A DNA stretch of 9,094 bases from Myxococcota bacterium (lineage in GTDB: Bacteria; Myxococcota_A; UBA9160; PR03). The position numbers and the translations under genes are program-made. The DNA lies in contig JASJBO010000312.1 of assembly GCA_030066475.1 (NCBI GenBank), positions 1 through 9,094 of the forward strand. Reading direction: 5' to 3'. The notes below the pieces were generated by a model, which was given only the letters and a program-made list of their open reading frames with translations, made no database searches and was not told the DNA's origin. Below, piece after piece: positions 1-5,837 of this stretch (the stretch's first letter is position 1; each line of letters starts with the position of its first letter).

Positions 1-65
1 TCGCACGAGAGGACGCTGGGGAAGGTGAGGTGATCCGCGAGCCCCTGAAGATCGCGGCCGGGTGA
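1..65 (+). CDS. C-terminal tail of a small protein, possibly the HicB-type antitoxin (partial)
   Basis: A reading frame enters from the left edge (first full codon at 3) and stops at TGA 63-65, giving about 20 residues that end in REPLKIAAG. Its stop overlaps the GTG start of the following hicA-like gene as GTGA at 62-65, which indicates tight translational coupling. In toxin-antitoxin loci such an overlapping partner is normally the antitoxin, so a HicB-type antitoxin is the obvious guess. The visible residues are too few to recognise a family, so the assignment rests on position alone. Confidence 0.35.
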   Translation, partial: AREDAGEGEVIREPLKIAAG

Positions 66-238
66 AGCGGAGGGACTTGATCCGCCACCTGGAGGAGCAC
101 GGGTGCGAGCTGCTCCGTGAAGGGAGCCGCCACTCAGTCTATGTGAACCGGCGTTCACGCACGGCTTCCACTGTTCCGCGACACCGCGAGATCAACGAGC
201 AGCTAGCGCGCAAGATCGAGGTGCCTCGTCTTGGCTGA
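62..238 (+). CDS. hicA: HicA-family mRNA interferase toxin
   Basis: A 58-residue protein starting at GTG 62 and ending at TGA 236-238. HicA toxins are small double-stranded-RNA-binding-fold ribonucleases that cleave mRNA and are neutralised by HicB. Visible family features are the N-terminal helix (KRRDLIRHLEEHGCELL), the GSRHSVYV strand with the expected catalytic histidine at residue 24, and the C-terminal VPRHREINEQLARKI helix that is typical of this HicA subgroup. The length matches the family (about 55-85 residues). The start overlaps the stop of the preceding gene by 4 nt. The gene is intact, with no frameshift. A reduced-activity toxin cannot be excluded, because the usual glycine before the histidine region is replaced by Ser-Arg. 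Confidence 0.75.
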   Translation: MKRRDLIRHLEEHGCELLREGSRHSVYVNRRSRTASTVPRHREINEQLARKIEVPRLG

Positions 239-282
239 GTACTGAACCCGCGCGCCCCGCGGGCGCGGCTATCCTGACGCGC

Positions 283-915
283 GTGGACCTCGAGCCCGGC
301 GGATACGACGAGCGGCTGCGGACGCTCGCGGTCGAGCGGCTGGCGCGCTTCGAGCGGCGAGCCGAGCCGCTCGCCGACCGCCGGGCGGCCGCGGTGGCGC
401 TGGTGCTGGTGCCCGACGACGCCGGCCGTCCCTGCTTCGTGCTGACGCGGCGCGCGCCGCGTCTCAACCGCCACGCGGGCCAGTGGGCGCTGCCGGGCGG
501 GCGCACCGATCCCGGCGAGAGCGCGCAAGAGGCCGCGCTGCGCGAGCTCGAGGAGGAGGTGTCGCTGCGCGTGGCGCCCGATGCGGTGCTCGGCCTGCTC
601 GACGACTACCCGACCCGTTCCGGGTACGTGATCACCCCCGTCGTGGTGTGGGGCGGCGTAGCGCCCGAGCTGCGCCCCGACCCCGCCGAGGTGGCCGAGA
701 TCCACCGCGTGCCGCTCGAGCACCTGGAGCGCCCGGGCGTACCCCGCCTGCGCGCGATCCCCGAGAGCGAGCGCCCGGTGATCTCGATCCCGATCGTTGG
801 AACGCAGGTGCACGCACCGACGGCCGCCATCGTCTACCAGCTCCGCGAGGTGGTGGTGCGCGGCGAGGCCACGCGCGTGGCGCACTACGAGCAGCCGGTG
901 TTCGCCTGGCGCTGA
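283..915 (+). CDS. Nudix hydrolase, CoA diphosphatase-like (NudL/NUDT7 type)
   Basis: A 210-residue Nudix protein that probably cleaves the diphosphate of CoA or a related nucleoside-diphosphate compound in the cytoplasm. The Nudix box spans residues 73-95 (G73, E79, R87-E88, E91-E92). The usual glycine near its end is serine (S94), so the box reads REx-EE-V-S-L. Just upstream, residues 54-73 (LTRRAPRLNRHAGQWALPGG) resemble the NudL signature LLTxRSxxxRxxxGxxxFPGG, with Asn in place of one Arg and Leu for Phe. That makes CoA diphosphatase the best guess, but not certain. The start is GTG 283. No Shine-Dalgarno sequence precedes it, but a TATCCT hexamer lies 7 nt upstream, so the message may be leaderless. 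The C-terminal third is ordinary Nudix fold. It is followed 49 nt later by the cyclophilin gene. Confidence 0.8.
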   Translation: MDLEPGGYDERLRTLAVERLARFERRAEPLADRRAAAVALVLVPDDAGRPCFVLTRRAPRLNRHAGQWALPGGRTDPGESAQEAALRELEEEVSLRVAPDAVLGLLDDYPTRSGYVITPVVVWGGVAPELRPDPAEVAEIHRVPLEHLERPGVPRLRAIPESERPVISIPIVGTQVHAPTAAIVYQLREVVVRGEATRVAHYEQPVFAWR

Positions 916-964
916 GCTATGTTGCCACGCCCTGCCGGGCCGGCGGAGCAGCGCGGAGCGAACG

Positions 965-1957
965 ATGCGGCGAGCGATTCCCGGAGCCCTGCTCCTGTGC
1001 CTCGGCCTCGCGGCCCCCGAGGCGAGAGCCACCTGCCCCGATCCGACCGGCCCCGGCCCCGTCGTCGAGATGGTCACCACCGAGGGCAGCATCTGCCTCG
1101 AGATGCTCCCCGACGAGGCGCCCGGCCACGTCACCAACTTCCTGGGCTACGTGGACCGCGGCGACTACGACGGCACCTTCGTCCACCGCAGCTTGCCGGG
1201 CTTCGTGATCCAGGGCGGCGGCTTTCTGTACGACGGGGTGGACTACGTGGTGGCGCCGAACGCGGGCGCGATCCCGGGGGAACCGGGCGGCGCCAACGTG
1301 CGCGGCACGGTGGCGATCGCCCTGAGCGGCGATCCCCCGAACATCGACAGCGGCAGCAACCAGTGGTTCATCAACCTCGACGACAACTCGAGCCTGGACG
1401 GGGACTTCACCGTGTTCGCCCGGGTGGTGCAGGGCCTGGACGTGGCCGACGCGATCAACGGCTTGCCGCGGGTGGACGGGCGCGTCTTCATGCCGGGCGC
1501 CGAGGTTCCGGTCTCGATCCGTGGGGCGCTCGGCCAGCTCCCGCTGCGCTCGGTGTTCGACGAGGACCCGGCCGGCTACGGCTGCTTCGATCCGGACGAC
1601 GTCTCCGCGCTCGGCTTCATCCAGGACTCGCAGTTCATTCCCAACCAGGACCCGGTGCTCGGCAACTTCGACTTCGTCTCGAATGGATGTGCCAGCGGCA
1701 ACGGGCTGAGCTTCCTCGGCGGGCGCTACCACCTCTACGCACAGGTCTTCCAGCTCCCGCTCGAGCTCGAGGTGTTCAGCACCGCCGAGGCAACCGCGTC
1801 GGACGAGGGACGCCTCGCGCGCCGCGATCACGTCTTTCCCCAGATCCCCTCGCGTTTGGTCGAGATCCTGGAGGCGCGCGTGGTGCCCGAGCCCGCCGCA
1901 AGCGGCTCCGCGCTCGCGGCCCTGCTCGCCCTGCTGGCGCTGCGTCGCAGCCGCTAG
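965..1957 (+). CDS. Secreted cyclophilin-type peptidyl-prolyl isomerase with PEP-CTERM anchor
   Basis: A 330-residue exported protein. Residues 1-22 form a signal peptide (MRR, a hydrophobic core, then an ARA cleavage site). Residues about 32-186 are a cyclophilin domain that isomerises X-Pro bonds. The core motif FVHRSLPGFVIQGGGF (72-87) holds the catalytic arginine R75, and QWFINLDDN (133-141) is the second signature. Residues about 190-305 follow the isomerase domain and I do not recognise them. The end is a PEP-CTERM sorting signal: P308-E309-P310, a short Ala/Leu membrane segment (about 313-326) and terminal RRSR. In known systems this tail is cut by an exosortase as the protein moves to the outer surface or extracellular matrix. 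ATG 965 was chosen because GGAG at 955-958 lies 6 nt upstream and it begins the signal peptide. The stop is shared with the convergent PhyH gene. Confidence 0.88.
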   Translation: MRRAIPGALLLCLGLAAPEARATCPDPTGPGPVVEMVTTEGSICLEMLPDEAPGHVTNFLGYVDRGDYDGTFVHRSLPGFVIQGGGFLYDGVDYVVAPNAGAIPGEPGGANVRGTVAIALSGDPPNIDSGSNQWFINLDDNSSLDGDFTVFARVVQGLDVADAINGLPRVDGRVFMPGAEVPVSIRGALGQLPLRSVFDEDPAGYGCFDPDDVSALGFIQDSQFIPNQDPVLGNFDFVSNGCASGNGLSFLGGRYHLYAQVFQLPLELEVFSTAEATASDEGRLARRDHVFPQIPSRLVEILEARVVPEPAASGSALAALLALLALRRSR

Positions 1958-2751
1958 ATGCAGCCGGGGTGCTCGACGCCCCGCACCAGCCGGTAGGGAC
2001 GCCTGCCCGCCAGTGGGTGCCCGCCGTCGAGATAGCGGCAGCCGGCGCTCGCGTAGTGCGCCGAGATCGCGCGCCGGAACCCCGAGGTCCGGTTGCGCCC
2101 GGAGCCGTGCACCAGCAGCGGATGGAACAGCACGGTGTCGCCCGGCTCCATCTCGAGGTGCACGCGCGCCGAAGCGTCCACGTCCTTCACGCCGAAGTAG
2201 GCGAGGTTGAGGTACTCCCAGTCCGGGTTCTCGTGCGGCAGCAGCTCGCCTCGATGCGTCCCGGGCACGACCACCAGGCAGCCGTTCTCGCGGGTCGCCG
2301 GCTCGAGCGCGGTCCAGGTGCCGACGATCGCGTCGGCGGGCCGGAACGGGAAGTAGAGCAGGTCCTGGTGGAGGGGGTGGCGGCCGTCCACGCCCGGCGG
2401 CTTGTTGATCAGCATGTTGTGGATCGACTTGACGTCGGGCCCGCAGAACGCCTCGACCCGATCGAGCAGCCGCGGGTGCGCGGCGTACGAGAACAGCACC
2501 GGGTCCCCGTGGAAGTCCTGGATCTTGGCGATCGCCTCGAGCCGCGTACCGGGCTCGACCGCGCCCTTGGCGACCATGACGTCGCGCATCACGGTCATGC
2601 CGGGCGCGGGCGCGACGCGCTCCTCGGCGATGTCGGACAGGCGCTCGAGCCAGGGCTTCAGCTCGGGCGGCGTGAACAGGCCGCGCACCAGCAGGTAGCC
2701 GTCGCGGTCGTAGGCTCGGCGCTGCTCGGCGGAGATCGCGGGCGTCGTCAT
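1954..2751 (-). CDS. Phytanoyl-CoA dioxygenase (PhyH) family Fe(II)/2-oxoglutarate oxygenase
   Basis: A 265-residue oxygenase that should hydroxylate an organic substrate while converting 2-oxoglutarate and O2 to succinate and CO2. The iron-binding triad is visible: HxD at H128-Q129-D130 (HPLHQDLLYFPF) and the distal histidine H215 (LLVHGSGRNRTSG). R226, about 11 residues later, is the probable 2-oxoglutarate carboxylate ligand. The N-terminus (YDRDGYLLVRGLFTPPEL) is typical of the family, as is its length. ATG 2751 was chosen because the anti-sense of 2760-2763 gives GAGG with an 8-nt spacer and the family N-terminus begins there; the frame remains open further upstream. The substrate cannot be read from sequence: phytanoyl-CoA, other acyl-CoAs, ectoine or secondary metabolites are all possible for this family. 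It diverges from the dehydrogenase operon, so a shared substrate pathway is plausible. Confidence 0.85.
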   Translation of the reverse strand: MTTPAISAEQRRAYDRDGYLLVRGLFTPPELKPWLERLSDIAEERVAPAPGMTVMRDVMVAKGAVEPGTRLEAIAKIQDFHGDPVLFSYAAHPRLLDRVEAFCGPDVKSIHNMLINKPPGVDGRHPLHQDLLYFPFRPADAIVGTWTALEPATRENGCLVVVPGTHRGELLPHENPDWEYLNLAYFGVKDVDASARVHLEMEPGDTVLFHPLLVHGSGRNRTSGFRRAISAHYASAGCRYLDGGHPLAGRRPYRLVRGVEHPGCI

Positions 2752-2768
2752 CGGATCGACCTCGGGGC

Positions 2769-2797
2769 TTGGCGCGCTGTCCGCACAGGTATACAAT
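2769..2797 (+). promoter_or_regulatory. Sigma70-like promoter for the dehydrogenase-hotdog-regulator operon
   Basis: TTGGCG at 2769-2774 and TACAAT at 2792-2797 are separated by exactly 17 nt, matching TTGACA and TATAAT at 4 and 5 of 6 positions. This AT-rich patch stands out in a very GC-rich window. The predicted transcription start is near 2804, giving a leader of about 39 nt that ends in a strong Shine-Dalgarno site GGAGGG (2831-2836), 6 nt before the ATG at 2843. Position and spacing support the call; no transcript data are available. Confidence 0.6.
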
Positions 2798-2816
2798 CGG
2801 AAAACCGGAACGTCCA
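2788..2816 (-). promoter_or_regulatory. Candidate overlapping promoter for the PhyH-family gene
   Basis: On the minus strand TGGACG (2816-2811) and TATACC (2793-2788) are separated by 17 nt, each matching consensus at 4 of 6 positions. The -10 element overlaps the + strand -10 through the palindrome GTATAC at 2789-2794. A start near 2780 would leave a leader of about 30 nt that includes the GAGG ribosome site. This is weaker than the + strand promoter and could be fortuitous. Confidence 0.3.
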
Positions 2817-2842
2817 TAGGAAACCAACCCGGAGGGTCCGGC

Positions 2843-3940
2843 ATGGCCGCCCGCAAGTCCTTCGCCATGGTGCAGACGGCTCCGCACCAGCTCGAGCCGC
2901 GCGAGTTCGCGCTGCCCGAGCTCGGCGACGACGACGCGCTGCTGCGCGTCGAGGCCTGCGGCATCTGCGGCAGCGACGTCGAGCAGTTCGAGGGCGTGCT
3001 GCCGGTGCCGCTCCCCGTGGTCCCCGGCCACGAGCCGCTCGGCGTGATCGAGGCGATCGGCGACCGCGCCGCGAAGCGCTGGGGCGTCGAGCCGGGCGAC
3101 CGCGTCGCGGTCGAGACGATGCTGCCGTGCGGCTCCTGCCCGCGCTGCCGGAGCGGCGCCTACCAGCTCTGCAGCGGCGGACGGATGCTCTACTCGTACG
3201 TGCCGGTCGACGAGCCGCCGGGCCTCTGGGGCGGCTACGCCGAGTACCTGTACCTGCCCGGCAGCGCCATCGTGCACCGGATCGACCCGAGCCTGCCGCG
3301 CGAGCTCGCGGTGCTGTTCAACCCGCTGGGCGCCGGCTTCCGCTGGGGCGTGGAGATCCCGGACACGAAGCCGGGCGACACCGTGCTGGTGCTGGGCCCG
3401 GGACAGCGCGGGCTGGCGAGCGTGATCGCGTGCCGCGAGGCGGGCGCGGCCCGGATCTTCGTGACCGGCCTCGAGCGCGACGCGCACAAGCTCGCGCTGG
3501 CGCGCGAGCTGGGCGCCGACGCGACCATCGACGTCGAGAACGAGAACCTGAAGCAGCGCGTCAAGGAGCTCACCGACGGGCGCGGCGCCGACATCGTGAT
3601 CGAGGTGACGGCCTACGCCACCGGCCCGGTGCGCGACGCCATCGACGTCGTCCGGCCGGGCGGCACCGTCGTGCTGGCGGGCGTGAAGGGCATGAAGCCG
3701 GTGCCGGACTTCGTGTCCGACAAGGTCGTGCTGAAGGAGGTCACCGTGCGCGGCGCGATCGGCGTCACCTACGGAGCCTACGCCGAGGCGATCCGGCTGA
3801 TCGAGTCGGGCCGCGTGCCGCTCGAGCGGCTCCACACCCACCAGTTCCCGCTGCGCGACGCCGAGGAGGCGATCCGCACCCTGGCGGGCGAGCGACCCGA
3901 GCAGAAGGCGGTGGCCTGCTGCCTGCTGCCGGACCTGTGA
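2843..3940 (+). CDS. Zinc-dependent alcohol dehydrogenase (medium-chain dehydrogenase/reductase)
   Basis: A 365-residue medium-chain dehydrogenase that should oxidise an alcohol (or reduce the carbonyl) with a nicotinamide cofactor. Residues 1-150 and about 310-365 form the catalytic GroES-like domain, and about 160-305 the Rossmann domain. Catalytic-zinc ligands C42 (CGICGSD) and H63-E64 (GHEPLG) are present. The structural-zinc lobe has four cysteines, C96, C99, C102 and C110. The cofactor loop is LGPGQRGL (184-191). Two details are unusual: the position normally holding the third catalytic-zinc ligand (Glu or Cys before PL) is N160 in FNPLGAG, and the acidic residue that usually ends the second Rossmann strand is glycine (VTGLERD, G209), which may favour NADP(H). 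GGAGGG lies 6 nt before the ATG. It is the first gene of a likely operon with the hotdog gene (17-nt gap) and the XRE-cupin gene. The substrate is unknown. Confidence 0.87.
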   Translation: MAARKSFAMVQTAPHQLEPREFALPELGDDDALLRVEACGICGSDVEQFEGVLPVPLPVVPGHEPLGVIEAIGDRAAKRWGVEPGDRVAVETMLPCGSCPRCRSGAYQLCSGGRMLYSYVPVDEPPGLWGGYAEYLYLPGSAIVHRIDPSLPRELAVLFNPLGAGFRWGVEIPDTKPGDTVLVLGPGQRGLASVIACREAGAARIFVTGLERDAHKLALARELGADATIDVENENLKQRVKELTDGRGADIVIEVTAYATGPVRDAIDVVRPGGTVVLAGVKGMKPVPDFVSDKVVLKEVTVRGAIGVTYGAYAEAIRLIESGRVPLERLHTHQFPLRDAEEAIRTLAGERPEQKAVACCLLPDL

Positions 3941-3957
3941 GGAGACCCGACGCAGCC

Positions 3958-4803
3958 ATGGATGCAGTCGAGCAGTGGATCGAGAGCTCGGGCTACAGCC
4001 GGCGGCTGGGCGTGCAGGTGGACGCGCTCGGCGATGACCGCGTGCGCCTGGTGCTGCCGTTCCTGGAGGAGAACACGAACCCGGGGAACGTGCTGCACGG
4101 CGGCGTGGCGGCGTCGATGATCGCGATCGCCGGCCAGGCGGCGACGCGCGCGGCGCTGGGCCCCGAGGCCGCGCCCTTCCACTCGAGCGGCCTCCAGGTG
4201 ACCTACCTGGCCGCCGCGAGGGAGGAGGCGATCGTCGCCGAGGCGCGCCTGCTGCGGCGCGGCAAGGAGCTGTGCTTCGTCGACGTGTCGGTGGAGTCCG
4301 AGAGCGGCAAGCCGATCGCGCACGGCCTCGTCACGGGGCGCGGCCGCCTCGGCGCCGAGCCGGGCGAGACGCCCACGGCGGTGGGCGACGCCGGCGGCGC
4401 GGACCCGGGGCCGATGGGTCGCCACGTGGTGAAGACGCCGTTCATGGCGCGCCTGGGCCTGCGCGTCGAGCACATGCAGGAGGGCCGCTCGCGCATCGTG
4501 CTGCCCGGCACCGGCGACAACGCCGATGCGGGCGGCGGCGCGCACGAAGGCGCGGTGCTCGCGCTGCTCGACACCACCGGCGCCATGGCGGCGTGGGCCG
4601 TCACCGGGCCGGGCCGCTTCAAGGCCTCGACGCCCGCGCTCCAGGCGCAGGTGCTCACTCCGCCCCCGGCCGGCGACCTGGTGGCCTACGGGCACAGCCT
4701 GCACCGCGACCGCGAGGCCTTCTGGGCCGACGTCGAGGTGGCGGCACCGGCCACCGGCCACCTGGTGGCGCGCGGCACCGTGCTCTACCGGATCGTGCAG
4801 TAG
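3958..4803 (+). CDS. Tandem double-hotdog PaaI/4HBT-type thioesterase
   Basis: A 281-residue protein made of two fused hotdog domains (about 1-132 and 155-281) joined by a Gly/Pro/Ala-rich linker. Such proteins hydrolyse acyl-CoA thioesters or bind acyl-CoA. Domain 1 carries the classical NVLHGG motif (44-49) on the central helix, but the residue 9 positions after the histidine is alanine (A56). Domain 2 has AHEGAVLALLDTTGA, where H196-E197-G198 replaces HGG and aspartate D205 sits at the expected catalytic position. The two halves therefore have different active-site complements, which suggests one composite active site or one degenerate half. GGAG near 3940-3943 precedes ATG 3958 at a rather long spacing. 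It follows the dehydrogenase by 17 nt and precedes the regulator by 24 nt, consistent with one operon. The substrate is not evident. Confidence 0.82.
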   Translation: MDAVEQWIESSGYSRRLGVQVDALGDDRVRLVLPFLEENTNPGNVLHGGVAASMIAIAGQAATRAALGPEAAPFHSSGLQVTYLAAAREEAIVAEARLLRRGKELCFVDVSVESESGKPIAHGLVTGRGRLGAEPGETPTAVGDAGGADPGPMGRHVVKTPFMARLGLRVEHMQEGRSRIVLPGTGDNADAGGGAHEGAVLALLDTTGAMAAWAVTGPGRFKASTPALQAQVLTPPPAGDLVAYGHSLHRDREAFWADVEVAAPATGHLVARGTVLYRIVQ

Positions 4804-4827
4804 CGGCGCGGGACTCGGGAGCCGGCG

Positions 4828-5421
4828 ATGGACGCGGAGCTGCGGCGGATCGGCGAGCGCGTGCGCGCGATGCGCGAGCGGCGCTCGCTCACGCTCCACG
4901 AGCTGGCGCGGCGCAGCGCCGTGGCGACCAGCACGATCCAGAAGGTCGAGACCTCGCAGATGGTGCCGACCGTGGCCGTGCTGCTGAAGATCGCGCGCGG
5001 CCTCGGCTGCCGCACCAGCGACCTGCTGCAGGACGAGACCGACACCTTCGAGGTGGTGCACCTGCGCGCCAAGGGTCGCCACAAGCTCGGTGCGCGCTCG
5101 CGCCTCCAGGTCGAGCGCCTGACCGGCGACCTGTTCGACCCGGCGCTCGAGGCGTGGCGGGTCGTCGTGCAGCCGGGCCGCGGCAGCGGCGACGGCGAGA
5201 TCCGCTACGACGGCGAGGAGTGGGTGCTGTGCGAGGAGGGCGAGATCAGCTTCCGCGTGGGCGAGCAGGAGTACCGCCTCCGCCCCGGCGACACGCTCCA
5301 CTTCAAGGCCGCCCTGCCCCACGCCTGGCACAACGAGGCCGACGTGCCGGCGCGCTTCGTCGTGGTCGGCTCGCTGGCGCTCGCGCTGCGCGCCGCGCTG
5401 CACGACCGCGTGCAGCGCTGA
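4828..5421 (+). CDS. XRE-family transcriptional regulator with C-terminal cupin domain
   Basis: A 197-residue regulator. Residues about 7-62 form the HTH_3/XRE DNA-binding domain, with helix-turn-helix LTLHELARRSAVATSTIQKVE (21-41). Residues about 105-185 form a cupin barrel that senses a small ligand. Cupin motif 2 is clear (LRPGDTLHFKAALPHAWHN, 151-169, with H165). Motif 1 lacks the usual HxH metal pair (EIRYDGEEW instead), so the barrel may bind a ligand without a canonical metal site. Proteins of this architecture (PuuR-like and related) usually repress neighbouring catabolic genes until a pathway metabolite binds. As the last gene of the dehydrogenase-hotdog operon it probably controls that operon, and perhaps the divergent PhyH gene. 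GGGAG lies upstream of ATG 4828 at a workable spacing. Confidence 0.87.
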   Translation: MDAELRRIGERVRAMRERRSLTLHELARRSAVATSTIQKVETSQMVPTVAVLLKIARGLGCRTSDLLQDETDTFEVVHLRAKGRHKLGARSRLQVERLTGDLFDPALEAWRVVVQPGRGSGDGEIRYDGEEWVLCEEGEISFRVGEQEYRLRPGDTLHFKAALPHAWHNEADVPARFVVVGSLALALRAALHDRVQR

Positions 5422-5441
5422 GCCGAGTCCTACAGCGGCTC
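5420..5441. other. Small GC hairpin at a convergent gene junction
   Basis: GAGCCG (5420-5425) and CGGCTC (5436-5441) form a perfect 6-bp stem around a 10-nt loop. It spans the 8-nt gap between the stop codons of the regulator and the convergent split-barrel gene. There is no T-tract on either strand, so it is at best a weak transcript-end structure. A second palindrome, CGGCTCGAGCCG at 5436-5447, overlaps it, so the structure may be incidental to GC-rich sequence. Confidence 0.25.
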
Positions 5442-5837
5442 GAGCCGGATTGCGATCGACTGCGAGGTGTCCTCGAGCACACCCACCCAGCGGTCGCGCC
5501 AGCCGTAGCGCTCGCGCAGCAGGCGGCGGATGCGGGCGTGGCCTTCGGGGCCGGGCTCGGGCACGGCGCGGAAGGAGAGCAGCTCGCCGCCGCGCTCGAG
5601 CTGGACGCGCGGGTCGGCCAGGATGTGGCGATACCAGAGGCGCTTGTCGCTGGCGGCCTCGATCCAGGCGAAGCCGTCCTCCTCGGCGATCCACACGCGA
5701 GTCTCCGCGATCTGCCCGGTCGGCGCGCGCGTGTGGAGCACGACGACCTCGCCGCTCTCGAGCGCGATCCAGGTCCCGACCAGGAAGCCCGCGACGAGCA
5801 GGGCGACGGCGGCGAAGACCCGGGCGCGCAGCGTCAG
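5430..5837 (-). CDS. Membrane-anchored split-barrel (PNPOx/F420-type nitroreductase-like) protein
   Basis: A protein of 133-135 residues with one N-terminal membrane segment (about residues 6-25, ARVFAAVALLVAGFLVGTW). A soluble domain follows with TRVWIAEEDGFAWI, WYRHILADPRVQLERGG and LLRERYGWRDRWVG. This pattern resembles small split-barrel proteins annotated as deazaflavin-dependent or nitroreductase-like oxidoreductases, in which RVW, WYRxxLADPRV and the RxxYGWxD helix recur. Cofactor binding is inferred from family resemblance only. No ATG or GTG exists before the membrane segment. The candidates are CTG at 5837, which overlaps the upstream stop as CTGA, and CTG at 5831, which has GAGG 6 nt upstream (giving 133 residues). 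The first is annotated. It is translationally coupled to the preceding exported protein, so the two may act together at the envelope. Confidence 0.6.
   Translation of the reverse strand: MTLRARVFAAVALLVAGFLVGTWIALESGEVVVLHTRAPTGQIAETRVWIAEEDGFAWIEAASDKRLWYRHILADPRVQLERGGELLSFRAVPEPGPEGHARIRRLLRERYGWRDRWVGVLEDTSQSIAIRLEPL

Noticed and set aside
248..268. GC hairpin CCGCGC/GCGCGG after hicA as a Rho-independent terminator
   Set aside because: The stem is only 6 bp with alternative pairings, no T-tract follows, and such stems are common by chance at this GC content.
607..626. TACCCG/CGGGTA inverted repeat
   Set aside because: It lies inside the Nudix coding region with an 8-nt loop and is explained by codon choice around Tyr-Pro and Gly-Tyr.
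917..3841. A 974-codon open frame on the minus strand across the cyclophilin, PhyH and dehydrogenase genes
   Set aside because: Stop codons are rare by chance in very GC-rich DNA. The translation is Arg/Ala/His-rich without any domain, and the opposite or other frames encode recognisable proteins.
919..3957. Upstream extension of the hotdog frame to a 1294-residue protein
   Set aside because: The extension is low-complexity Arg/Ala/Gly/Pro sequence out of frame with three recognised genes. The true start is ATG 3958, where the hotdog domain begins.
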